DNA of 64,000 nt from Kitasatospora sp. CB01950 (GTDB lineage: Bacteria; Actinomycetota; Actinomycetes; Streptomycetales; Streptomycetaceae). Both the position numbers and the translations under genes were made by a program. The notes beneath the pieces were generated by a model, which worked only from the letters and a program-made list of their open reading frames with translations, did not search any database and was not told the DNA's origin. This document shows positions 45,588 to 54,525 of the stretch, in pieces. Position 1 is the first letter of the stretch. The number at the start of each line of letters is the position of its first letter. The DNA is taken from assembly GCF_001905465.1 (NCBI RefSeq), contig NZ_LISX01000002.1:619425-683424 (forward strand), read 5' to 3'.

Positions 45588-45628
45588 CGAGCTGCGGGTG
45601 CGCGCGTCAACGGCGCGCCCGCAGCTCG
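45588..45628 (+). terminator. hairpin after the homogentisate operon
   Basis: CGAGCTGCGGG at 45588-45598 pairs with CCCGCAGCTCG at 45618-45628; the intervening bases can extend the stem through GCGCGC/GCGCGC. Confidence 0.72.
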
Positions 45629-45755
45629 CCGCTGTTCGGGTGAGGTTGCGGGGCTCCAAACCCGTCCGCCGCTAGAAGTTGACGCGACATCACGCGGCCC
45701 TTCCAGCAGGCCGGGCCGCGGCCGTTCGCGGACGACTCGCTGCCCGGAGGACCCC

Positions 45756-45938
45756 ATGATGAAGCTGCGCACCCTGGTCTGCGGAGCCGCGCTCGCCGCC
45801 GCCAACCTGCTGATGCCCGTCCCGCAGGCCCAGGCGTTCCCGCTCACCCCGCACCCCGTGAAGCTGTGCGGCTTCGCCTCCCGCCCGGCCGCCCCCACCG
45901 GCCCGGTCCTGCTGGCCACGCCGCTGCATCCCTGCTGA
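45756..45938 (+). CDS. 60-residue secreted peptide, hypothetical
   Basis: CCGGAGGACCCC precedes ATG 45756. The product has a Lys-Arg start, a hydrophobic helix VCGALAAANLL-like and a cleavage site near PQAQA, leaving about 32 mature residues rich in Pro with two Cys, one the C-terminal residue. Clear ribosome site, signal peptide and G/C-biased codons support a real gene; no family is recognised. Confidence 0.55.
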   Translation: MMKLRTLVCGAALAAANLLMPVPQAQAFPLTPHPVKLCGFASRPAAPTGPVLLATPLHPC

Positions 45939-46021
45939 CCCCGCCCGCCCGACCGTTTGGACGGGCCCGGTACCGTGCACGGGAAGATCGTCGTACTTTC
46001 CGGACGGGAGCGGTGACAGGA

Positions 46022-47062
46022 ATGGCGTTGGACACCCCGCAGGACGTGCTGATCGAGCGGATCGGCCGCACCGGCCGGATCACCCTCAACCGCCCGCGCG
46101 CCCTCAACTCGCTGACCCTCGGCATGCTGCAGACCGTCCGCGAGGCCCTCGACGACTGGGTCGAGGACGACCGCGTCACCGCCGTCCTGCTCACCGGCGC
46201 CGGCGAGCGCGGCCTGTGCGCCGGCGGCGACATCCGCGCCATACACGACGACGCCAGGCTCGGCGGGGCCGGCGACCGGGCGTTCTTCCGGGTCGAGTAC
46301 CGCCTCAACGAGCTGATCTCCCGCTACCCCAAGCCGTACGTCGCGGTGATGGACGGCATCACCATGGGCGGCGGCGTCGGCCTGTCCGCGCACGCCGCGA
46401 TCCGCGTCGTCACCGAACGCTCCGCCGTCGCCATGCCCGAGACCCGCATCGGCCTCGTCCCCGACGTCGGCGGCAGCCGCCTGCTCGCCCTCGCCCCCGG
46501 CGAACTCGGCACCCACCTCGCCCTCACCGCCACCGCGATGACCGCCGGCGACGCCCTGTACTGCGGCTTCGCCGACCACTGCCTCCCCGGCTCCGCCCTT
46601 CCCGCGCTGCTGGCCTCCGAGGATCCGGTGGCCGCCGTCGCCGCGCTCGCCGAGGCCGCGCCCGCCTCCGGGCTCGCCGCGCAGCGCGAGTGGATCGACC
46701 ACTGCTACGCCGCCGACACCGTCGAGGAGATCGTCGAGCGCCTGCACGCCGCCGACCTGCCCGAGGCCAAGGAGGCCGCCGAGCAGCTGCTCGCGCACTC
46801 CCCCACCATGCTCAAGGTCACCCTCGCGGCGCTGCGCCGGGCCCGCGCCCTGCCCTCGCTCGCCGCCGGCCTCGACCAGGAGTACCGGGTCTCCTGCGCC
46901 GCCCTCACCCACCCCGACCTCGTCGAGGGCATCCGCGCGCAGGTCGTCGACAAGGACCGCAACCCGCGCTGGAACCCCGCCACGCTCGCCGAGGTCACCG
47001 CCGACGACGTCGCCCGGTTCTTCGCCGTCCCCGTGGACGGCGACCTCGGGCTGGCGGGGTGA
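46022..47062 (+). CDS. 3-hydroxyisobutyryl-CoA hydrolase-like crotonase
   Basis: A 346-residue ECH_2-type protein. ITLNRPRALNSLTLGML, LCAGGDIRAIHDDARLGGAGDRAFFRVEYRLNELISRYPKPYVAVMDGITMGGGVGLS with oxyanion-hole residues, and MPETRIGLVPDVGGS carrying the catalytic Glu and Asp are characteristic of HIBCH, which cleaves 3-hydroxyisobutyryl-CoA in valine catabolism. The longer C-terminal part (SHSP-type helices, DKDRNPRWNP) also fits. ATG 46022 is chosen; GTG 46013 is possible. Confidence 0.88.
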   Translation: MALDTPQDVLIERIGRTGRITLNRPRALNSLTLGMLQTVREALDDWVEDDRVTAVLLTGAGERGLCAGGDIRAIHDDARLGGAGDRAFFRVEYRLNELISRYPKPYVAVMDGITMGGGVGLSAHAAIRVVTERSAVAMPETRIGLVPDVGGSRLLALAPGELGTHLALTATAMTAGDALYCGFADHCLPGSALPALLASEDPVAAVAALAEAAPASGLAAQREWIDHCYAADTVEEIVERLHAADLPEAKEAAEQLLAHSPTMLKVTLAALRRARALPSLAAGLDQEYRVSCAALTHPDLVEGIRAQVVDKDRNPRWNPATLAEVTADDVARFFAVPVDGDLGLAG

Positions 47063-47067
47063 CCATC

Positions 47068-47084
47068 GTCTCGCCTGTCGAGAC
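47068..47084. promoter_or_regulatory. inverted repeat between the two crotonase genes
   Basis: GTCTCGCCTGTCGAGAC has perfect 6-bp arms around a 5-base centre. It starts 6 bp after the HIBCH-like stop and 73 bp before the next start. Either an operator or a short terminator; I cannot tell which. Confidence 0.45.
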
Positions 47085-47156
47085 TGGCATCCGGAGCGGC
47101 GTTCCGAGATCGTATCCACCGTCAGTGTTCGCCCAGCGTGGAGAGGATAAGCGGCG

Positions 47157-47945
47157 ATGACCGAGTACGAAGCCGAGTACGAGACGATCCTGGTGGACCG
47201 CAAGGGCCGGGTCGGCATCATCACCCTCAACCGCCCCAAGGCGCTCAACGCGCTCAACGCGCAGTTGATGACCGAGGTCGTCGCGGCCGCCAAGGCCTTC
47301 GACCGCGACCCGGAGATCGGCGCCCTGGTGATCACCGGCTCCGAGAAGGCCTTCGCCGCGGGCGCCGACATCAAGGAGATGCAGGACAACCGCTTCCCCG
47401 ACGTCTACCTCGACGACTGGCTCGGCCCCTGGGACGAACTCGGCCGCCTCCGCAAGCCCGTCGTCGCCGCCGTCGCCGGCTACGCCCTCGGCGGCGGCTG
47501 CGAGTTGGCGATGCTCTGCGACATCCTGATCGCCGCCGACACCGCGAAGTTCGGCCAGCCCGAGATCAAGCTCGGCGTCATCCCCGGCATCGGCGGCTCC
47601 CAGCGCCTGACCCGCGCCGTCGGCAAGGCCAAGGCCATGGACCTCTGCCTGACCGGCCGCATGATGCCCGCCGAGGAAGCCGAACGCGCCGGCCTGGTCT
47701 CCCGCATCGTCCCCGCCGACGACCTCCTCACCGAGGCCCTGGCCGTCGCCGAGACCGTCGCCGCCATGTCCCTGCCCGCCGCCGTCATGATGAAGGAATC
47801 CGTCAACCGCGCCTTCGAAACCACCCTCGCCGAGGGCGTCCGCTTCGAACGCCGGCTCTTCCACGCCGCCTTCGCCACCGCCGACCAGAAGGAAGGCATG
47901 ACCGCCTTCGCCGAGAAGCGCCCGGCCGCCTTCACCAACAAGTAG
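47157..47945 (+). CDS. enoyl-CoA hydratase
   Basis: A 262-residue crotonase. [31 protein letters not shown] (oxyanion hole), [20 protein letters not shown] with the first catalytic Glu and [19 protein letters not shown] with the second are intact, as in short-chain enoyl-CoA hydratases of fatty-acid and amino-acid oxidation. It may act with the HIBCH-like enzyme upstream in branched-chain amino acid breakdown. ATG 47157. A perfect-stem terminator follows. Confidence 0.93.
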   Translation: MTEYEAEYETILVDRKGRVGIITLNRPKALNALNAQLMTEVVAAAKAFDRDPEIGALVITGSEKAFAAGADIKEMQDNRFPDVYLDDWLGPWDELGRLRKPVVAAVAGYALGGGCELAMLCDILIAADTAKFGQPEIKLGVIPGIGGSQRLTRAVGKAKAMDLCLTGRMMPAEEAERAGLVSRIVPADDLLTEALAVAETVAAMSLPAAVMMKESVNRAFETTLAEGVRFERRLFHAAFATADQKEGMTAFAEKRPAAFTNK

Positions 47946-47952
47946 CCCTCAG

Positions 47953-47990
47953 CGCCCCCGCCCCCGCGACCGCCCGCGGGGGCGGGGGCG
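47953..47990. terminator. perfect 16-bp stem terminator
   Basis: CGCCCCCGCCCCCGCG at 47953-47968 pairs exactly with CGCGGGGGCGGGGGCG at 47975-47990 around a 6-base loop, between convergent genes. Confidence 0.85.
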
Positions 47991-48073
47991 TACGAGGAAT
48001 CGGACTGCCGAAGCGCGCCGTGCGGCTGCCGGGCGTGGTGCGGGGACGGCGGCGGTGGCGGCGGCGGTGGCGG

Positions 48074-49096
48074 TCAGTCGCGCCGGAACTCGACGACCCG
48101 GTCGGTGCGGTCGACGTCGAGGTGGAACGTCCCGGTGTCGAAGGTGTAGGTGAAGCGGCGGCGGCCGCCCTGTCCACCGTTCGGGGCGTAGCGGGGTTCG
48201 GCGGTGGTGGTGTGGCCCGGGTACCACTGGGCGAGGAAGCGGTCCGCGGTGTCCCGGGCCTGCTGCTCGGTGGCGGGGGCCGGGTCGGGTTCGACCGGGA
48301 GGAAACCGCCGTCGAGGGAGACCAGTTGCCCGGACGGCCAGTCCAGGGTGAAGCTCTGGCGCTCACCTGTGACGACCACCCGGTCGACCCCCGGGCCGCC
48401 GATCTCGTGCTGGACCGCGACCACCCGGGCGCCCGACCCCCACAGCAACTCCGCGTCGTGGTTGGCGAGTTCGCGCTGGGCGCGGGTCGCCCCGGAGGCG
48501 CCGGTGGCGGCGGTCGGCTCCAGCACCAGGGACTGCACCAGCAGCACCGGCACCCCGAGCGCCGCCACCACCGCGCCGCCGGCCATCAACTCCCGCCCGG
48601 CGGGCCGGACCCGGCGGCGCTGCGCGAGGCGGGCCAGGCAGCCGAGCAGCACGCCGAGCAGGCCGCCGAGGGCGTTGGCGGCGAGGTCGCCGCTGTCGCA
48701 GGCGCGGCCGATCCACGGAAGCAGGCCCTGCACGGTCTCGGTGACGCCGGTCAGGGCGAGGACGGAGACCGCGACCAGCGCGGGCCGCCCGAAGGCGAGG
48801 ACGGCGAGCAGGCCGATCGGGACGTACATCAGCAGGTTGAGCTGCCCCTGGGTGGCGTGCAGGGTGAAGGAGAGGTCGGCGCCCCAGGTGCAGGACGGGT
48901 CCGGGCCGCCGCCGGGCCCGGTCGGGAACAGGGTGGCGGTGAGTTCGCCGGCCAGCGCGGCGCCGAGCAGCACGGTGGGCCACCGCGGCAGCCCGCGGCG
49001 GCGGGCGAGCGACCACGCGGCGGCGCCGATCAGCAGGGCCAGCACCAGGAAGACCGGTATCAAGCCGGCATTGTTGTTCAGGATCGCACTGATCAT
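48074..49096 (-). CDS. VanZ-family membrane protein
   Basis: A 340-residue protein. Residues 1-190 hold about five membrane segments with the VanZ pattern (LGAALAGELTATLFP, LNLLMYVPIGLLAVLAFGRP, VTETVQGLLPWIGRACDSGDLAANALGGLLG). The C-terminal 150 residues are an extracytoplasmic domain with strands such as RVVVTGERQSFTLDWPSGQLVSLDGGFLP and a final RRRFTYTFDTGTFHLDVDRTDRVVEFRR. Function unknown; VanZ relatives are linked to glycopeptide or lipid-stress resistance. ATG 49096; 52 bp after the RCK protein gene on the same strand. Confidence 0.85.
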   Translation of the reverse strand: MISAILNNNAGLIPVFLVLALLIGAAAWSLARRRGLPRWPTVLLGAALAGELTATLFPTGPGGGPDPSCTWGADLSFTLHATQGQLNLLMYVPIGLLAVLAFGRPALVAVSVLALTGVTETVQGLLPWIGRACDSGDLAANALGGLLGVLLGCLARLAQRRRVRPAGRELMAGGAVVAALGVPVLLVQSLVLEPTAATGASGATRAQRELANHDAELLWGSGARVVAVQHEIGGPGVDRVVVTGERQSFTLDWPSGQLVSLDGGFLPVEPDPAPATEQQARDTADRFLAQWYPGHTTTAEPRYAPNGGQGGRRRFTYTFDTGTFHLDVDRTDRVVEFRRD

Positions 49097-49148
49097 CGAC
49101 GCCCCGTCAGATCGTTTGCAGAACAGCCGGGTTGGCGGGCCGTCCCGG

Positions 49149-50945
49149 CTACTGGATGATACGGGCCAGCCCGGCCCTGGTGGCCGCGACGACGATGTGG
49201 TCGCCGGGGACGAGGCGGCGGGAGCGGTCGGCGAAGTTCCACTGGTAGGCGTCGGCGCGGCGTTGCAGGCGGACGGCGACGACGCGGACGCCGCCGGCGG
49301 CTTCGAGGTCGCCGATGTTCCGGCCGTCGAGGGTGGAGCCGTCCTCGACGGTGAGTTCGGCGACCAGCAGGACGTGTCGGAACACCGAGAGGGTGCCGAG
49401 GACTTCGCGGCCCATCAGGGCGGCGGCGAACGCGGGGGCGGCCAGGTAGGAGACCGAGCGGGAGGCGACGTTGCCGAGGGTGGCGTACACGTGGTGGGCG
49501 AAGTCGTCGTCGAACAGCCTTACCACGATGCGGACTTCGGGCCGGACCGCGCGGGCTTCGAGGGCCGCTTCGAGGTTGGCGGCGTCGTCGGAGGTGACGG
49601 CGGCGACGGCCCGGGCGTGCTGGACCCGGGCCTGCTTGAGCTGGGCCTCCAGGGGGCCGTCGCCGATCAGGACGGGGATGCCGAGGGCGCGGGCGGCGGC
49701 GATGCCGCGGGCCTGCGGGTCGCGTTCGAGGCAGACCACGGGCAGTCCGGTGCTGTGGATCAGGGTGGCGACGCGGGTGCCGACATTGCCGAGGCCGACC
49801 ACGATGACGTGGTCGCGGGTGCGGGCGCCGGGCGGGCGGGGCAGGCCGCGGCGTCCGCTGGCGAGGGCCTCGACGACGATGGCGGTGGCGAGCGGGACGA
49901 AGGTGATGCCGCAGAAGGTGATCAGGACCTGGGCGGCGCGGGCCCACGGGTCGCCGAGGGCCTGGTCGCCGGGCAGGTCGGGCTGGGCGGCGCCGGCGGC
50001 GTCGAGCAGGGTGGAGTAGAGCGTCCAGCCGAGGCCGGGCGGGTGCTGGGTGCGGAAGTAGAGCACGACGGCGCCGACCACGATCGCCGCGAAGGCGGTG
50101 ACCAGGATCATCCGCAGCCGGGTGTTGGTGAAGTACTTGAGGCTGTCGAGCAGCCACCACTTGATCCGCTTGCCGAGCGGCTGGCGCAGCGCCGGTTCGG
50201 CGTCGAGGGGTTGCAGGGCGGCGAGGCCGCCGGGTTCGCGGGCGGGGGCGAGGTCGGGGCGGCCGAGTTCGATGGGGCCTTCGCCGCTGCCGAAGCGTTC
50301 GGCGATCCGGATGAAGTCGGCGGCCCGGCCGGCGGTGTCGGGCAGCAGGCGCAGCCGGGTGAGGTCCTGGCGGTCGATGCGGTCGGCGACCAGGCAGATC
50401 TGGTTGCTGTGGATGTCCTCGTCGTAGGCGACGCAGAGGTGTCGGCCGCCGACCTCGACGGAGTGCGGGCGGCCGAGGGCGCCGTTGGCGAAGGCGGGTG
50501 CGGCGGTGGCGGACGCGGACAGCGCGGCGCAGTTGGGGAGGAGTTTCTCCAGGTGTTCGCCGAGCCGCTGGTTGAAGATCCGCAGCACGATGCGGACGCC
50601 GTGGTTGCGGTTCTCGGCGGCGAGCGCGGCGTGGATGTTCTCCTGGTCGGTGCCGTCCATCAGCGCGATGCCGCGGGCGCGTTCGACGCCGGCCGCGCCG
50701 AGTGCCTCGCCGGTCAGGGTGGAGTACTCGAGGACGGCGGCGACGCCGGGTAACTGGGCGATGGCGGGGCCGTGTTCGCGCGAGCGGTCGGGGACGACGG
50801 CGACCACCGGCACTTCGTACTGTTCGGTGAGTTCGAGGATCAGCCGGTGGGCGAGCGAGTTGCCGCCGCAGACGATGTAGTGCCCCTCGATCGTGCTGCC
50901 GTCGCCCGGCTCGGCCGGTGGGCTCCCCCGCCCCTGATCCGTCAT
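49149..50945 (-). CDS. membrane protein with two RCK (TrkA-N/TrkA-C) domains
   Basis: A 598-residue protein in the order RCK (TIEGHYIVCGGNSLAHRLILEL), linker, two membrane helices around a short reentrant segment (ILVTAFAAIVVGAVVLYF and AAQVLITFCGITFVPLATAIVVEAL), then a second RCK (DHVIVVGLGNVGTRVATLI..ERDP) and TrkA-C-like tail. RCK domains bind NAD(H) or nucleotides and gate ion channels. The loop between the helices shows no T-V-G-Y-G filter, so K+ conduction is uncertain; it recalls the filter-poor CASTOR/POLLUX-type layout. ATG 50945. Confidence 0.85.
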   Translation of the reverse strand: MTDQGRGSPPAEPGDGSTIEGHYIVCGGNSLAHRLILELTEQYEVPVVAVVPDRSREHGPAIAQLPGVAAVLEYSTLTGEALGAAGVERARGIALMDGTDQENIHAALAAENRNHGVRIVLRIFNQRLGEHLEKLLPNCAALSASATAAPAFANGALGRPHSVEVGGRHLCVAYDEDIHSNQICLVADRIDRQDLTRLRLLPDTAGRAADFIRIAERFGSGEGPIELGRPDLAPAREPGGLAALQPLDAEPALRQPLGKRIKWWLLDSLKYFTNTRLRMILVTAFAAIVVGAVVLYFRTQHPPGLGWTLYSTLLDAAGAAQPDLPGDQALGDPWARAAQVLITFCGITFVPLATAIVVEALASGRRGLPRPPGARTRDHVIVVGLGNVGTRVATLIHSTGLPVVCLERDPQARGIAAARALGIPVLIGDGPLEAQLKQARVQHARAVAAVTSDDAANLEAALEARAVRPEVRIVVRLFDDDFAHHVYATLGNVASRSVSYLAAPAFAAALMGREVLGTLSVFRHVLLVAELTVEDGSTLDGRNIGDLEAAGGVRVVAVRLQRRADAYQWNFADRSRRLVPGDHIVVAATRAGLARIIQ

Positions 50946-51120
50946 AGCGTCAGATGGTAGACGGCCCGTCAGGACGTGCGGGTGAACAGCCGGTATCGGA
51001 TCCGGGTGCGGATGCGGCGGGGAAACTCACCCGTTCGGTGGAATCCGCCGCGCCGGAGGGCGGGGCGGGCGTCGAGGCTGGTGGGTGATCCCTGTTCCGC
51101 AGCGGCACCTCGGAGGAGCC

Positions 51121-51720
51121 ATGGCAGACCCCTATCGGACCGACGACCGTCCCGGGCCGGTCGGCCCGTTCCAGCAACTGGCGCGGCTGGCTTGGCAGGT
51201 GGTGCTGGCGGGCGGTCTGATCTCGTTGGCGCTGGCCGTCGTGATCCTGGTCTGGCCGAAGCAGACGCTGTGGGTGATCGGCGTGCTGTTCGGCGTGTAC
51301 CTGCTGGTGATCGGCATCGTGCAGCTGGTCGCCGCGTTCGGCACGCACTCCTCGACGGCGCTGCGGGTGCTGGCGTTCGTCAGCGGCGCGATCTGCGTGC
51401 TGCTGGGGTTGCTGTGCTTCCGCTCGGCCGCGCAGTCGATCCTGCTGCTGGCGCTGTGGATCGGCATCGGCTGGCTGTTCCGGGGGATCACGCACCTGGC
51501 GGCGGTGGCGTCCGACCCGTTGATGCCGGCGCGCGGCTGGCAGGGTTTCATCGGGGCGCTGTACCTGCTGGCGGGCATCCTGCTGATGGTGTTCCCCGCC
51601 CACTCGATCACGGCGCTGGCGGTGCTGGGCGCGTGCGCGCTGCTGGTGATCGGCCTGACGGAGATCGTCGCGGCGCTGCAGATCCGGCGCGGCGCGAAGC
51701 TGTATCCGCGCGAACTCTGA
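51121..51720 (+). CDS. HdeD-family (DUF308) membrane protein
   Basis: A 199-residue protein with six predicted helices in three DUF308 repeats of the form LAGGLISLALAVVILVWPKQTLWVIGVLFGVYLLVIGIVQLVAAF. Small basic tail RRGAKLYPREL. Family members are linked to acid stress in enterobacteria; in actinomycetes the role is unknown. ATG 51121 after GGAGGAGCC. Terminator at 51738. Confidence 0.9.
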   Translation: MADPYRTDDRPGPVGPFQQLARLAWQVVLAGGLISLALAVVILVWPKQTLWVIGVLFGVYLLVIGIVQLVAAFGTHSSTALRVLAFVSGAICVLLGLLCFRSAAQSILLLALWIGIGWLFRGITHLAAVASDPLMPARGWQGFIGALYLLAGILLMVFPAHSITALAVLGACALLVIGLTEIVAALQIRRGAKLYPREL

Positions 51721-51737
51721 AGGTCCGTCGGCAGGTG

Positions 51738-51776
51738 GGGAGGGCCCGCGCCGTTCAACCCGGTGCGGGCCCTCCC
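51738..51776. terminator. terminator between convergent HdeD-like and lipase genes
   Basis: GGGAGGGCCCGC at 51738-51749 pairs with GCGGGCCCTCCC at 51765-51776. Confidence 0.78.
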
Positions 51777-51781
51777 GCTGC

Positions 51782-53092
51782 TCATCGGGGCTGTTCGGGG
51801 GTCAGCGGGTTGCCGGGGGCGATGTGGCCGCAGTCGCTGGGCGCGGTCTTCCCGGCGAACCGGTCGTTCAGGTAGCCGACGGCGGTGGGCGCCCACGGGA
51901 CGGCCGTGCCGAGGTGGCTGAGCAGGTCGTACTGCTGGTGGGCGATCCGGGAGTTGCCGGTGGCGCAGTACTGCCGGGCCAGGGCGCGGACGTCGCCGGC
52001 CACCATCACGCCGTCGCCGGTGCCGATGCCCGACACGTTGCTGAAGGTGCCTTCCAGCACTCCGGCGTTGCCCTGCGCGAGGTAGCCGGGGACGGTGGGG
52101 GTGGGGGCGGAGCCGAGGTTGACCTTGTTGACGGCGGCCAGGAACGGGGGCACCGAGTTCGGGTCGGCGTACTCCGGCTTGGCGAGCTTCTTCCAGGTCA
52201 GGTCGGGGTACTGGCCGAGCGCGTTGACGATCGACGCGTCCTGCATCTTCGTGTACACCTGCTTGCCGTAGTCGCTCAGGTACGGCGTCAGGTCGAGGTC
52301 GTAGGCGCGGGCCACGCCGATGACCGCCATCGGGATGACGCCGGCCCAGACCGTGCTGCCGTCCACGTACTTGAGGTTGTGCGCGGGGTCGACCAGCAGG
52401 CCGCCCTCGGCGAAGCCGACCAGTCGGCGGTTGACGTCCGGGGCGTAGCCGGGGGCGAGGGCGGCGGCCCAGTTGGTGGCGATCGCGCCGCCGGAGTAGC
52501 CGAGCAGGCCGAACCGGGTGTCGGCGTTCATGCCGGTCGCCGCGGCGGCGGAGACCGCGCGGACGGAGTCCAGGGTGGTGGTGCCGTACTCGGGTCCGGC
52601 GGCGAAGTCGGCGCGCTGGCCCTCGGTGTCGGGGATCACCACGTCGTAGCCCTGCAGCACGAACGGCACCACGAACAGCGCCTCCGCGTTGGGGATCGCC
52701 CCGCCCAGCGTGAGGCCCCCGGCGATCGCCCGGGACGGGGAGTCGGCCGGGTTCAGCGAGTCGTAGAACGACTGGTACGACACCGCCTTCGACCCGTCGC
52801 TGCCCAGGCCCCGCACCACGGTGGTCACTCCGGCGGACGGGCGGCCCTGCGCGTCGGTGGTGCGGAACAGCAGCTGCACGGCCTGCACGGGGGTCGGTAT
52901 GCCGAGCAGGTGGTACGACAGGGTGCGGGTCTTCAGCACCGTGCCGGGGGCGAGCGAGGACAGCGGGGCGCTGCCGTCGTACGTGTAGAACGCGTCGGGC
53001 GAAGCGGCGGCGGCGGTGACGGCAGGGGCCGCGGTGGCGAGGGCGGCGGCGGCGAGGGCGGTGGCGATCGTCCGGGCGACGGCTCGGTACAT
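51782..53092 (-). CDS. secreted lipase (PF03583-like secretory lipase)
   Basis: A 436-residue exported alpha/beta hydrolase. Signal peptide RTIATALAAAALATAAPAVTA, then AFYTYDGSAPLSSLAPGTVLKTRTLSYHLLG, GYDVVIPDTEGQ, nucleophile elbow GLLGYSGGAIATNWAA with the catalytic Ser, and a C-terminal QYDLLSHLGTAVPWAP. The pattern matches actinomycete LIP-type lipases related to Candida secretory lipases. ATG 53092. Divergent from a PucR regulator, with a perfect palindrome between them. Confidence 0.87.
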   Translation of the reverse strand: MYRAVARTIATALAAAALATAAPAVTAAAASPDAFYTYDGSAPLSSLAPGTVLKTRTLSYHLLGIPTPVQAVQLLFRTTDAQGRPSAGVTTVVRGLGSDGSKAVSYQSFYDSLNPADSPSRAIAGGLTLGGAIPNAEALFVVPFVLQGYDVVIPDTEGQRADFAAGPEYGTTTLDSVRAVSAAAATGMNADTRFGLLGYSGGAIATNWAAALAPGYAPDVNRRLVGFAEGGLLVDPAHNLKYVDGSTVWAGVIPMAVIGVARAYDLDLTPYLSDYGKQVYTKMQDASIVNALGQYPDLTWKKLAKPEYADPNSVPPFLAAVNKVNLGSAPTPTVPGYLAQGNAGVLEGTFSNVSGIGTGDGVMVAGDVRALARQYCATGNSRIAHQQYDLLSHLGTAVPWAPTAVGYLNDRFAGKTAPSDCGHIAPGNPLTPEQPR

Positions 53093-53160
53093 GGCTCTTC
53101 CGTTTCTGGCTGGGGGCGGGGGTGCGCGACCTGCTGGGGGAACGTGGGGGGATCGCGCGA

Positions 53161-53180
53161 GTTACCTGCGGGTAGGTAAC
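53161..53180. promoter_or_regulatory. palindrome between lipase and PucR genes
   Basis: GTTACCTGCGGGTAGGTAAC has perfect 7-bp arms (GTTACCT/AGGTAAC) around six bases, 69 bp from the lipase start and 76 bp from the pucR-like start. This is a good candidate operator for a dimeric regulator. PucR proteins or a TetR-type factor could use it; which one is not known. Confidence 0.65.
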
Positions 53181-53255
53181 GTGCCGGGAAACCATCATGG
53201 ACGCGTCGCCCGCCCACGTCGCCGGGCCGCTGCACAGAGATTCGCGAGGTGGATT

Positions 53256-54497
53256 GTGACCGCACCCAACGCCGAACTCGCCGCGCCCGAACCGCAGTTC
53301 GGTGGCACCCCGGTCCACCTGCGGCTGCTCGCCCTGGCCCCCGCGCTCGCCGCCGAGGTGGCGGCCCGCCTGCTCGACCGCCTCCCCGCCCACCACGCGC
53401 TGCCGCCCGAGCAGCTCCGCGGCGAGATCACCCGCCAGGTCGAACGCTGCGTCCGGGCGTTCGTCGACGTCATGCGCACCGGCCGACCGCCCGGCGAGGA
53501 CGATCTCGCCCGGATCCGCGAGTCGTCCGCGCGGCGGGCGGACGAGGGCGTCCCGCTGGAGTCCGTGGTCGGCGCGTACCACCTCGGCGCGCAGCTGTGC
53601 GCCGCCCGGCTGCTCGCCGAGGCCGCGCCCGCCGACCTGCCCGACATCGCCACCGCGCAGGACCGCCTGCTCGGCTACCTGCGGGTCGTCAGCTGCGCCG
53701 TCGCCGCCGGCTACGTGCAGGAACGGCAGGCCGCACTCGGCGACGAACAGGTCGCCCGGCAGGCCCTGCTGTCCCGCCTGCTGGAGGGCGGCGACCCGCG
53801 CGCCGCCGCCGACCGGGCCGGCATCCGGCTGCCCGACCGCTACGTCGTACTCGCGCTGGCCATCGGCCCGCACCCCGACGAGTCCCGCCCGGGCGTCAAC
53901 CGCTCGGTCGCCGCGCGACGCAAACTCCGCCGCTTGCGCGCCGAGTTGGAGCGCAGCCGGCCGGACGGCGTCCCGCTCGCCGCACTGGCCGCGGACGGCG
54001 GGACGGTACTGCTGCCCACCTCCGGGCCGCTCGACCGGGACACCCTGACGGCACTGGTCGAACGCCTCGGCCGGGCGTGCGGCGCACCGCTGGTCGCCGG
54101 CGCGACCTCCGCTCCCCCGTCGGCGGTCGCCGACGCCGCCCGGCTGGCGGCCGAGGTCCGGCAGCTCGCCACCGCGACCGGACGCGGCGGCGGGCTGCAC
54201 CTGCTCGACGACGTCCTGCTCGCCTACCAGCTCAGCCGGCCCGGGCCGGCCCGCGAGGCGCTCGCCTCACTCCTCGCCCCGCTCACCGACCGGCCCGAAC
54301 TCCTCGACACCCTCCGCGCGTTCCTCGCCTGCGGCCTCGACCGCCGCCGCACCGCCGCGCGCCTCCTCGTCCACCCCAACACCGTCGACTACCGCCTCCG
54401 CCGCACCACCCACCTCACCGGCCTCGACACCGTCCGCGGCCCCGACCTGCTCACCCTCCACGCCGCCCTCACCGCCCTCGACACAACGGGCACCTGA
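53256..54497 (+). CDS. PucR-family transcriptional regulator
   Basis: A 413-residue regulator. The N-terminal 190 residues are helical (RGEITRQVERCVRAFVDVMR, DEGVPLESVVGAYHLGAQLCAARLL), the middle resembles a GGDEF-like sensor without the active motif, and the C-terminus is the HTH_30 domain LLDTLRAFLACGLDRRRTAARLLVHPNTVDYRLRRTTHLTGLD. GTG 53256 after GAGGTGG. Divergent from the lipase, so it probably controls it (inference). The tandem-repeat array begins about 30 bp after its stop. Confidence 0.9.
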   Translation: MTAPNAELAAPEPQFGGTPVHLRLLALAPALAAEVAARLLDRLPAHHALPPEQLRGEITRQVERCVRAFVDVMRTGRPPGEDDLARIRESSARRADEGVPLESVVGAYHLGAQLCAARLLAEAAPADLPDIATAQDRLLGYLRVVSCAVAAGYVQERQAALGDEQVARQALLSRLLEGGDPRAAADRAGIRLPDRYVVLALAIGPHPDESRPGVNRSVAARRKLRRLRAELERSRPDGVPLAALAADGGTVLLPTSGPLDRDTLTALVERLGRACGAPLVAGATSAPPSAVADAARLAAEVRQLATATGRGGGLHLLDDVLLAYQLSRPGPAREALASLLAPLTDRPELLDTLRAFLACGLDRRRTAARLLVHPNTVDYRLRRTTHLTGLDTVRGPDLLTLHAALTALDTTGT

Positions 54498-54525
54498 CAC
54501 CACGACAGCGCTGCGCGCGACAGGA

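Noticed and set aside
53195..53653. Minus-strand 152-codon frame antisense to the pucR-like gene
   Set aside because: Ser/Arg-rich shadow frame without domain features.
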